Part shown: in pieces, positions 14,775-21,091 of the stretch | Layout: each line of letters begins with the position of its first letter | Position numbering within the stretch: position 1 is the first letter of the stretch | Assembly: GCA_963974645.1 (NCBI GenBank) | Contig: CAXBEA010000058.1 | Span: 1-24,950, forward strand | Source of the DNA: Motiliproteus sp963974645 | Lineage (GTDB): Bacteria > Pseudomonadota > Gammaproteobacteria > Pseudomonadales > Balneatricaceae | Length of the DNA stretch: 24,950 nt | Reading direction: 5' to 3' | Made by a program: the position numbers and the translations under genes | Notes under the pieces: model-generated | Databases searched by the model: none | What the model was told of the DNA's origin: nothing | Seen by the model: only the letters and a program-made list of their open reading frames with translations

Positions 14775-15167
14775 ATGAGCATCGACGACAGAAACCGGGG
14801 ACTAAAAACCCGCACCGAGGTGATGGGCGAAGCCTTTGTTCAGCGCGCCCAGGCCAACAGCACCGATTTAACTCGGCCGCTGCAGGAGTGGGTCAACGAA
14901 CATGCCTGGGGGTCGACCTGGCAGCGCGATGGCCTACCCAAGTCAACCCGTTCGCTGGTTACCCTTGCCATGCTGGCAGCTCTAAGAGCACCGGCAGAAC
15001 TCAGAGGCCATGTCCGCGGCGCACTCAACAATGGCTGCAGCGTAGAGGAGATTCAGGAAGTGCTATTACACTCAGCGGTCTACTGCGGCGCACCCGCAGC
15101 CCTGGAAGCCTTCCGCGCCGCCCAAGAAGCGATCGATCTCTGGCAGCAGCAACAGACACCGGAATAA
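14775..15167 (+). CDS. Carboxymuconolactone decarboxylase-family protein (PcaC-like)
   Basis: A 130-residue soluble protein close in length and sequence to gamma-carboxymuconolactone decarboxylase. Typical features are GLKTRTEVMGEAFVQRA at the N-terminus, AWGSTWQRDGLPKSTRSLVTLAML in the middle (read in two parts, AWGSTWQRDGLP and STRSLVTLAML), HVRGALNNGCSVEEIQEVLL and HSAVYCGAPAALEAFR. The peroxidatic CxxC of AhpD proteins is absent, so a peroxidase role is unlikely. No other protocatechuate-pathway gene is near, so the substrate is open and I do not assign pcaC. AAAGGAG lies six bases before the ATG, a very strong ribosome binding site. It is two bases from the upstream gene, so they are co-transcribed. 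Confidence 0.88.
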   Translation: MSIDDRNRGLKTRTEVMGEAFVQRAQANSTDLTRPLQEWVNEHAWGSTWQRDGLPKSTRSLVTLAMLAALRAPAELRGHVRGALNNGCSVEEIQEVLLHSAVYCGAPAALEAFRAAQEAIDLWQQQQTPE

Positions 15168-15187
15168 CCTTCGCAGCTTAAATAGGA

Positions 15188-16132
15188 TCAGTAACCGCGC
15201 TGCAGATCCACCTCAAACCGAAGCGGCAGTCCCTGTTCAAAGCGCTGCATATTCTCGATAAATATAGGCGCGATATATGCCGGATAACTCGGTGCAGCGG
15301 TATGGCTGGTAATCACCAGATTAGGTGCAGTCCAGAAAGGATGCCCCTGGGGCAACGGCTCCTGCCGGAACACATCCAGCACCGCGCCGGCAATCTGCCC
15401 CTGCACCAAGGCGTCAACCAAAGCCGCATCCTCGATCAGGTCACCCCGTCCGGCATTAATCAGCAGCGCGGTCGGTTTCATCCGTGCAAACACCGACTGC
15501 CCCAGCAGATTCTGAGTCTGCGGCGTACTCGGCAGGGTACAGACCAGATAGTCGACCTGGGCAACCAGCTCGATCAGCTGCGCGGAGCTATAGTGACGAT
15601 CGACCAGCCCCGCCGCAGGAGCCGTTCGTGAGCAACCAACGACCTGCATCCCAAACAGCCTAGCGGCCTTTGCCAGATCCTGACCGATACTGCCCAACCC
15701 CAGCAACCCCAACGTCTTAGCCTGCAGACTGCCACAACGCTGACCTCGCCACAGCCGCTGTCGCTGCGACTGCCAATGCGCCTGCAGCTGCCGTTCATGG
15801 CCCAGCAGGTAAGCGAACACATACTCCACCATCAAGGGGCCAAAAATTCCGCGAATATTGGTGAGCGTCAATCCGGGTTGAGGCTGCTTCTGCAAGGCGT
15901 CGACCAAGGGTGCAACCCCGGCCCAGCTAGACTGAATCCAGCGAAGCTTTGGCATCCTGCCCACTAATAGCAGCAACAGATTAGGATCCCCCAGGAGCAC
16001 CTCCGTCTCGGCACAAAATAGCAGCGCCTGATCAACCGTTTCCACCGTTGTCAGATCCCACGGGGTAGAGACAGAACCTAGCAGCTGCCGATACTGCAAC
16101 GCATCGGCACTGAGCAGCAGTGCTTTAGTCAT
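15188..16132 (-). CDS. D-2-hydroxyacid dehydrogenase (GhrA-like)
   Basis: A 314-residue NAD(P)-dependent oxidoreductase that reduces a 2-oxoacid such as glyoxylate or hydroxypyruvate to the D-hydroxyacid. The dinucleotide motif GLLGLGSIGQDLAKAARLFG has the GxGxxG at 145-150, and the catalytic triad is R229 (INAGRGDLI), E258 (FRQEPLP) and H277 (TSHTAAPS). SRT at 168-170 after the second strand suggests NADPH preference, but this is weak evidence. The exact substrate cannot be set from sequence. The ATG at 16132 has only a distant AAGG upstream. It converges on the PcaC-like gene with a 20-base gap. Confidence 0.9.
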   Translation of the reverse strand: MTKALLLSADALQYRQLLGSVSTPWDLTTVETVDQALLFCAETEVLLGDPNLLLLLVGRMPKLRWIQSSWAGVAPLVDALQKQPQPGLTLTNIRGIFGPLMVEYVFAYLLGHERQLQAHWQSQRQRLWRGQRCGSLQAKTLGLLGLGSIGQDLAKAARLFGMQVVGCSRTAPAAGLVDRHYSSAQLIELVAQVDYLVCTLPSTPQTQNLLGQSVFARMKPTALLINAGRGDLIEDAALVDALVQGQIAGAVLDVFRQEPLPQGHPFWTAPNLVITSHTAAPSYPAYIAPIFIENMQRFEQGLPLRFEVDLQRGY

Positions 16133-16179
16133 AGTCTAATCGTTTAACCTTAGTTTCAGCAGTCAGGTGGAGGCTACCC

Positions 16180-16225
16180 GTCCTTCTTGGCTGGGCTATT
16201 AAGGACCCACTGAGGTTTTCCTCAG
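16180..16225. repeat. Two inverted repeats upstream of the ABM-domain gene
   Basis: GTCCTT (16180-16185) pairs with AAGGAC (16201-16206), and immediately after it CTGAGG (16210-16215) pairs with CCTCAG (16220-16225) across TTTT. They sit in the divergent region between the hydroxyacid dehydrogenase and the ABM-domain gene. No run of T follows, so they are better candidates for operators or leader structure than for terminators. Confidence 0.5.
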
Positions 16226-16292
16226 CGGCTATCTGAGCGATGATAGCGTAATCGCCTCCTACTTCTGCCGTTGTCTTTTACAGGAAAGTCCA

Positions 16293-16646
16293 ATGTCGAA
16301 AAAAGTCTATTGCTTGGCGCAATTTCTTCCAAAACCCGGCAAGGAAGCCGAGCTATTTCGTGTGCTCCAAGCGCTGGAGCCTAATACACTGCGCGAGGAT
16401 GGCTGTCTTGAGTATCGGCTGACCCGAAAAATCGTCACTCCGTTTGCCGAAGGAGAGAGCTTTCCCTTAGTCTTTAATGAAATTTGGCAGGATATGCGCA
16501 CCTTTGAAGCGCACTGCCAACGTGCCGAGATCCAGCAGTTTTTCGAGACCCAGTGCGTGAGCGACCAGGGGCTGGTCGAAAAGTGGAATGTCTGTGCTTA
16601 TACTGACGAGCCGCAAGATTACGATGCGCCGCAACTCGAGGCTTGA
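16293..16646 (+). CDS. ABM-domain monooxygenase (YgiN-like)
   Basis: A 117-residue single-domain protein of the antibiotic biosynthesis monooxygenase (ABM) family, similar to the quinol monooxygenase YgiN. The ferredoxin-like fold pattern is visible: VYCLAQFLPKPGKEAELFRVLQAL, then REDGCLEYRLTR, and FNEIWQDMRTFEAHCQRAEIQQFF. Such proteins act as homodimers without metal or flavin on quinol-like substrates, or are scavengers of reactive compounds. The true substrate is unknown. AGGAAA lies about six bases before ATG 16293. It stands alone, divergent from the hydroxyacid dehydrogenase, with a terminator 48 bases downstream. Confidence 0.88.
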   Translation: MSKKVYCLAQFLPKPGKEAELFRVLQALEPNTLREDGCLEYRLTRKIVTPFAEGESFPLVFNEIWQDMRTFEAHCQRAEIQQFFETQCVSDQGLVEKWNVCAYTDEPQDYDAPQLEA

Positions 16647-16694
16647 GCAGGATAGAATAAAGGCTCAGGGTAATCCAACCTAGGTAGAATAAAG

Positions 16695-16720
16695 AACTGC
16701 CGTCTGCAATGACGGCAGTT
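16695..16720. terminator. Probable bidirectional terminator between convergent genes
   Basis: A perfect ten-base stem AACTGCCGTC / GACGGCAGTT closes a six-base loop (TGCAAT). On the minus strand it is followed by a T-rich stretch (TTCTTTATT), and on the plus strand by TTTC only. It lies between the ends of the ABM-domain gene and the DUF5610-like gene. The ten-mer TAGAATAAAG occurs just before it (16685-16694) and again 32 bases earlier (16653-16662). Confidence 0.75.
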
Positions 16721-16793
16721 TCACTCTATAAACCTAACTCTCTATACCTAAATCGCTTTAGCTTGACCCAGGATCACGAGACTGTGATCAGGG

Positions 16794-17951
16794 CTACTCG
16801 AGTTCGCCAACCCTCGCCAAGCCATCCACTTTCACCAAACCATCGATAATTCCGCGAAGACTTTCGAGCCGCTGCTGCAGCAGCGAACGGCTATCCTCGT
16901 CCGCATCTTTGACCCGCGTATCCTGTTGAATCAATCCAGAGAGAAGCTCCTTGGCGAAGCCAAAGGGTGATTCCATAAAGTCCAGTTCCGGCTTAGCAAG
17001 CCGACCCGAGAGGTCTTGCATCATCTGTCCCAATTTACGTCCGGGAGCAGGGTTTTCGTTCTCCAGATCCCGCACCTGCTCGTACGCAGTCACTGCACTA
17101 TAGCGCTCTGAGCGAGTCAGTTGAAGATTCATCGACGCCAGCTCGGTTTTATCCATCCTGAATTCGGACGCCTGGTCGAACGCAGACTGAATATCACCAT
17201 CGAAGAAATCGTTAGCAATCTCATTAACGTCTTTAATCAGACTTTGCAGCGCATCGATCTCAGCGTCATCCAGATTGCCTTCTACGCTGAAACGGTAGTC
17301 GCTACTCTCACTACGATCGGTGCTGAACGACACGGCAGACCCTGTGCTGTCGCTGTAACCACCAACGCTGGATTCGTAGTTGCTCTGCTTGTTGAAGGTG
17401 ATGGTGACTTCATCTCCATCCTGGGTTTTGACCTTTAGCGAGAGCGTTTCTGCTGCCTGATAACGCTCAGCTGCCAAGACACTGGTACGTGCGCCCGAAA
17501 CCGGTTGCGAGGTCGCAGGTAGCAAGCCTTCCAAGCCGCTCAGCGTCTGCTTAAGTGTATCGTCGAGGGTAGCGGCGACCTCCTCGGTCAACAGATTCAT
17601 GTTGTCGAGAATCGAACGCGCTTCGGCAAATCCCTTCTGAATCCCCGCTATCGCCTGCTGACGCAGCGCATCGATATCGGCTTCAGACTTGCCCCCACGA
17701 CGTGCCTGTTCTAACCCCATCTCAACAAAATCGGTGATCCGGGTGGCCACTTTATCAGGGGTAAAATCCTTCGCATCGAGCCGTTTAAAGCCATCCGCAG
17801 CCGACATGCCCGGTATCTTCTGGGCCAGTTTTTCGAGCAGAATATCGGTCGCTGTGGCCCCTTTCTCGGCGGCAGCATTACGCAGCGATGCTAATGTCCC
17901 ATTCTGATCATGACGGTTTATCGGGTCGGCGTGGTTACTGGTGATTTGCAC
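16794..17951 (-). CDS. DUF5610-like hypothetical protein
   Basis: A 385-residue soluble protein without signal peptide. The N-terminal 120 residues (KLAQKIPGMSAADGFKRLDA, then FTPDKVATRITDFVEMGLEQ and GIQKGFAEARSIL) look like the DUF5610 family, whose function is not known to me. The middle (about 165-215) has a strand-rich stretch LSLKVKTQDGDEVTITFNKQ and a Ser/Asp-rich stretch ending FSTDRSESSDYRFSVEG. The C-terminal 150 residues are helical. The frame extends to TTG 17975, but I prefer GTG 17951 because GAGG lies eight bases upstream and the product starts MQITSNHAD. A short N-terminus that begins with a strand and is rich in N and Q recalls exported flagellar or surface proteins, but this is only an impression. 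Confidence 0.75.
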   Translation of the reverse strand: MQITSNHADPINRHDQNGTLASLRNAAAEKGATATDILLEKLAQKIPGMSAADGFKRLDAKDFTPDKVATRITDFVEMGLEQARRGGKSEADIDALRQQAIAGIQKGFAEARSILDNMNLLTEEVAATLDDTLKQTLSGLEGLLPATSQPVSGARTSVLAAERYQAAETLSLKVKTQDGDEVTITFNKQSNYESSVGGYSDSTGSAVSFSTDRSESSDYRFSVEGNLDDAEIDALQSLIKDVNEIANDFFDGDIQSAFDQASEFRMDKTELASMNLQLTRSERYSAVTAYEQVRDLENENPAPGRKLGQMMQDLSGRLAKPELDFMESPFGFAKELLSGLIQQDTRVKDADEDSRSLLQQRLESLRGIIDGLVKVDGLARVGELE

Positions 17952-18017
17952 GGTAAATACCTCAACTATCCTCAACGGTGGAACCTAGACTGGGTTATCG
18001 GCCGCCCACCAAGAAAC

Positions 18018-18040
18018 ATAAATTGAGGAACCTCATTTAT
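18018..18040. promoter_or_regulatory. Dyad-symmetric element upstream of the DUF5610-like gene
   Basis: ATAAATTGAGG (18018-18028) and CCTCATTTAT (18031-18040) form a ten-base inverted repeat with one extra T in the left arm and a two-base centre. The centre is too short for a hairpin, so a protein-binding site is more likely. It lies 67 bases before the DUF5610-like start and about 150 bases before the phasin promoter. Confidence 0.5.
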
Positions 18041-18186
18041 CCTCCAGTAGGATTTAATCGCTAACTTTTAACACCAAGGCCCCACAGTCGAGACGATGAA
18101 GCACGCGCACAAAAATATTAATTCATATTTAATCCTTTATTTACAATGTGTTAAGAAAATCAAACAGTCTATAAAGATATTTAATG

Positions 18187-18215
18187 TTGCACTGCAGCAT
18201 AGCGAGGTATAGAAT
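18187..18215 (+). promoter_or_regulatory. Sigma-70 promoter of the phasin gene with a PhaR-like site
   Basis: TTGCAC at 18187-18192 and TAGAAT at 18210-18215 are separated by 17 bases and lie 36 bases before the phasin ATG. A long AT-rich stretch (about 18105-18185) precedes them, as in strong promoters with UP elements. The sequence TTGCACTGCAG across the -35 box differs by one base from CTGC-N3-GCAG, the PhaR operator described for Rhodobacter. Confidence 0.65.
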
Positions 18216-18251
18216 CCCCTCATCAACCACTACTACCTACAGGTACTTAAC

Positions 18252-18593
18252 ATGTTCAAGAATCTTCCTACTGCTGACTTCTCTGCTTTTGGCGCTCCTG
18301 TTCAGAAACTGATCGAGCTGAACACCGCAACAATGACAAAGGCTTTTGAAGCCCAGAAAGCTGCAATTGAGAAGCAAATTGCTCAATCACAAGCTGATTT
18401 CAAAGCTGTTTCTGAAATCAAAGACCCTAAGGCGCTAACTTCTTTTGTGACTGCAAAATCTGAAGAAGCCAAGAAGAGCCTTGAGACTTTGAAGACTGAA
18501 GCTCAGCTAGCTGCAGAAAGCACTAAGGCTTACTTTGCTGAAGTTCAGGCTATCCTGGCTGAAAGCAAAGACGCTATCGTTAAAACTGCTTAA
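18252..18593 (+). CDS. Phasin family protein (PHA granule-associated)
   Basis: A 113-residue amphipathic helical protein of the Phasin_2 type, which coats polyhydroxyalkanoate granules and controls their size and number. The start MFKNLPTADFSAFGAPVQKL is followed by LIELNTATMTKAFEAQKAAI and a long Ala/Lys/Glu-rich helix up to ESKDAIVKTA, as in PhaP-like proteins. Codons are simpler and more biased (GCT, CTG, GAA, AAG) than in the neighbours, a sign of high expression. It has its own promoter and a strong terminator, so it is a single-gene unit. No PHA synthase or phaR gene is in the window, so granule binding is inferred from family. Confidence 0.93.
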   Translation: MFKNLPTADFSAFGAPVQKLIELNTATMTKAFEAQKAAIEKQIAQSQADFKAVSEIKDPKALTSFVTAKSEEAKKSLETLKTEAQLAAESTKAYFAEVQAILAESKDAIVKTA

Positions 18594-18607
18594 TTTAAGC
18601 GACGTCT

Positions 18608-18643
18608 AAAAAGGCCCCCAGCAGAAATGGTGGGGGCCTTTTT
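18608..18643 (+). terminator. Strong Rho-independent terminator after the phasin gene
   Basis: The stem AGGCCCCCA (18612-18620) / TGGGGGCCT (18631-18639) closes a ten-base loop and is extended by A and T tracts on either side. It begins 15 bases after the phasin stop. Confidence 0.96.
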
Positions 18644-18650
18644 TGTGCCT

Positions 18651-18942
18651 GCTTGTTACGACAAGGGCCAACGTCAGTATTAACGAGTACTAAAACCTAA
18701 GCCCGCGACCTCTAGGTTCGGCTGCTGCGTATTACAGCCAATACGGATACTAAAAGCGCCGATTGGGAGCAACGAAGGGTATTGGCAACAGCTGCCACAA
18801 CGCCTTCTGGGGAGAGATCCGTCGTGTGGGTCGCTAGCAGCAACCGCGGTCCATCAGACTGTTCGCTTAGCTTTAACCTGCAAAAGCTACCGCACTCAGG
18901 CCCCGGAGAAGAGCAGACCAAAGTGCGGCACTCCGAAGCAGA
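18651..18942. other. Gene-free region between phasin and nhaD ends, with inverted repeats
   Basis: I see no convincing gene in these 292 bases. An eight-base inverted repeat GCCAATAC (18737-18744) / GTATTGGC (18779-18786) and a seven-base one CCGCACT (18890-18896) / AGTGCGG (18922-18928) are present. The second lies just after the nhaD stop and could form part of its 3' end, but no T tract follows. A 69-codon minus-strand frame (18712-18921) has no ribosome binding site or recognisable content. Confidence 0.4.
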
Positions 18943-20298
18943 TTAAGCGAACTGGTAGAACGCCGCGCCAGCCACATAGCCCATCAAGGCCAGCGGCGTC
19001 ATCACCTTCATGTACCAGAAGAAGTTGATTCGCTCCATCCCCATCGCCGCCACGCCGGCAGCCGAACCGATAATCAGACAACTACCACCCGTACCGGCAG
19101 CATAGGCCAGGAACTCCCACATTTTGTGGTCTGTCGGGTAGATCGCCATGTCATACATCCCCATCGCAGCCGCAACCAGCGGTACGTTATCGACCACCGC
19201 TGACAGCAGCCCGATCAGGAAGATGATCAGATCGATATTGCCCACCGTTGCGTCAAGCCCTGCCGCCAAGGACGCCAACAGCCCCGTGGCCTGCAGTGCG
19301 GCAACTGCCAGCAGAATACCGAGAAAGAACAGCACGCTGGCCGAGTCGATCTTTTTCAGGATAGTGACGATATGCAGACCGGCATCGATCACCTCGTCAC
19401 GCTGATGTTTGTGCATCAGTTCACTGACAACCCAGAGTACCGACAAGCTCATCAGCATCCCCATAAAAGGCGGCAGATGGGTCACGGTCTTGAAGATAGG
19501 AACAAACAGCAGGCCCGCCATCCCAACCCCAAAGATCAGGTTACGTTGGCTGCTGCTGACCACGAAGCCGTTTTTGTCTTCGGCAATGGTTGGTGTCGTG
19601 ACGTGCTGACCACGCAGGGTATAGGAGAGGAAGCTCAAGGGTACCAGGATGCATAGCAGGCTGGGGACAATCAGGCTGTGAATGATATTGGTCGTGGTGA
19701 TTTGGCCGCCAATCCAGAGCATGGTGGTGGTGACGTCACCGATTGGCGACCAGGCACCGCCCGCGTTGGCTGCGATCACGATGATTCCGGCAAAGAATAG
19801 TCGGTCTTTCTGCTCCGCGATCAATTTCCGGATCAGCGAGATCATCACGATAGTGGTGGTCAGATTATCCAGCGCTGCCGACATGAAGAACGCGATCAGG
19901 CCGATAGTCCAAAGCAGTTTCACCGTATTGGTGGAGTTAATTCGGTCGGTGATGATCGCAAAGCCACCGTAGGCATCGACCAGCTCGACGATGGTCATGG
20001 CACCCAGCAGGAAGAACAGGATACTGGAAATTTCTCCCAGGAACTCCAACAACTGGTGATGACCGACCCAGGCGACAGCCACTTCAGATGCTGTTTTACC
20101 TAGATGCTCTTCGGTAAACCAACCCGGCAGCGTCGAAATATCAATCAAGGAACCGGACGCCAGAATATAGACAGTCCAACAGAGCACCCCGGTCATGAGT
20201 GCGGAGGCGGTTTTATCGACGTGAATATTGTGTTCGGTGACGATGGCGATATAGCCAACGACGAACACCAAGCTTATCGCTACAAGTGCAAGTGACAC
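18943..20298 (-). CDS. nhaD: Na+/H+ antiporter NhaD
   Basis: A 451-residue integral membrane protein with about twelve hydrophobic segments, an NhaD-type sodium/proton antiporter of the ion-transporter superfamily. It exports Na+ (and usually Li+) in exchange for H+ at alkaline pH. The recognisable phrases are FFLLGAMTIVELVDAYGGF, FFMSAALDNLTTTIVMISLI with the conserved acidic Asp-Asn-Leu-Thr, NAGGAWSPIGDVTTTMLWIG and, near the C-terminus, LSAVVDNVPLVAAAMGMY, the second half of the inverted repeat. The start is a GTG at 20298 with AAGGGG about nine bases upstream. A small exported-protein gene lies 70 bases upstream on the same strand. The leader of nhaD holds CTATCG / CGATAG (20349-20354, 20363-20368). 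Confidence 0.95.
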   Translation of the reverse strand: MSLALVAISLVFVVGYIAIVTEHNIHVDKTASALMTGVLCWTVYILASGSLIDISTLPGWFTEEHLGKTASEVAVAWVGHHQLLEFLGEISSILFFLLGAMTIVELVDAYGGFAIITDRINSTNTVKLLWTIGLIAFFMSAALDNLTTTIVMISLIRKLIAEQKDRLFFAGIIVIAANAGGAWSPIGDVTTTMLWIGGQITTTNIIHSLIVPSLLCILVPLSFLSYTLRGQHVTTPTIAEDKNGFVVSSSQRNLIFGVGMAGLLFVPIFKTVTHLPPFMGMLMSLSVLWVVSELMHKHQRDEVIDAGLHIVTILKKIDSASVLFFLGILLAVAALQATGLLASLAAGLDATVGNIDLIIFLIGLLSAVVDNVPLVAAAMGMYDMAIYPTDHKMWEFLAYAAGTGGSCLIIGSAAGVAAMGMERINFFWYMKVMTPLALMGYVAGAAFYQFA

Positions 20299-20368
20299 AG
20301 GAATAACCCCTTGAAAATTTGAATGGCATTATCTAATGGTATTAATAGCTATCGTGATAACGCGATAG

Positions 20369-20704
20369 TCAAACAACATCAACCAAACTACGGGGTGGAG
20401 CTCTGATCAGACGAAGGCTAAAGACGCGATAGCGTCTATTGGCAAGCGTTTCCCGCCCAGCTAGGCCCTGACTCTCGGTAACGCTTGTTATCAGCGAATC
20501 GCTGAGCAGCTTAGGCGAAGGATCTGAATCATCTTCGGCATGACCTGTTAGCGACTCAACGTCCACACTCGCAGATGCGATGTTGTGAATAGCGCTTCCA
20601 GACTGTGGCATGCAAAAACTGGTTAGCAGCGCCAATAACAGAGACAGGGAGACCAGATTAAGCCGATCTCCACGTATAGCAATCTTGTCGCGGGACAGGA
20701 TCAT
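20369..20704 (-). CDS. Small hypothetical exported protein upstream of nhaD
   Basis: A possible 111-residue protein that I do not recognise. The N-terminus has basic residues followed by a hydrophobic core, LVSLSLLLALLTSFCMP (about 17-33), then SGSA, which looks like a signal peptide. CMPQSG does not fit a clear lipobox. The rest is Ser/Asp-rich (ASASVDVESLTGHAEDDSD) and then basic (RRYRVFSLRLIRAPPRS). AGAG lies six bases before ATG 20704, and a perfect TATAAT on the same strand (20780-20785) lies about 75 bases upstream. It may be co-transcribed with nhaD. I am unsure it is a real gene because no family match comes to mind. Confidence 0.45.
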   Translation of the reverse strand: MILSRDKIAIRGDRLNLVSLSLLLALLTSFCMPQSGSAIHNIASASVDVESLTGHAEDDSDPSPKLLSDSLITSVTESQGLAGRETLANRRYRVFSLRLIRAPPRSLVDVV

Positions 20705-21091
20705 CGACGCTCTCTGCCAGCAATGCTGGCTAACAATAAAAACAGTATCCGGCCATTTGCCGTCTTAGAAAACGGGTGGATTATACGCCATGCATGATCA
20801 GTCCGCAGCTCCTCCCGGCGAACTGATCATACGCGACCCACCCTGTAAGGCACAATGCGACTCTGGGTGTACAGGCGCCTCGGCTCGCCGCATTTCCTAA
20901 GGCCCAATAACCAGACGCCTCGGGGGATTATTCCCTGACCTTAAGGCGCCCCTAAGAATCACGGCTTAGACTCTTTACCCAAGCTTCCGCCCCTTTCTCC
21001 ATAGGCCATACGTCTTAGCAGGGCAGACAGCAGGGACGAATCCCCGTACTATCCGTACCCATAAAAACTATATCCCTCAGGAACGTTTCAA
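20705..21091. promoter_or_regulatory. Divergent control region between the small exported protein and the LtaS-like gene
   Basis: No gene is seen in these 387 bases. Present are a hairpin GCCAGC-AAT-GCTGGC (20716-20730), a TATAAT on the minus strand (20780-20785), and overlapping it a plus-strand TTGCCG (20757-20762) with TTATAC (20781-20786) at 18 bases. A perfect nine-base inverted repeat ATGATCAGT (20794-20802) / ACTGATCAT (20822-20830) follows. Each arm contains the palindrome TGATCA. The remaining 260 bases before the LtaS-like gene hold only small repeats such as CTAAG / CTTAG at 20952-20969 and a CAGGAA ribosome binding site. Confidence 0.5.

Noticed and set aside
16772..16789. GATCAC / GTGATC hairpin after the DUF5610-like stop
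   Set aside because: Six-base stem without a T tract; the stronger stem at 16695-16720 explains termination better.
18712..18921. 69-codon minus-strand open frame after nhaD
   Set aside because: No ribosome binding site, no recognisable domain, and it lies in a stretch whose inverted repeats better explain the sequence.
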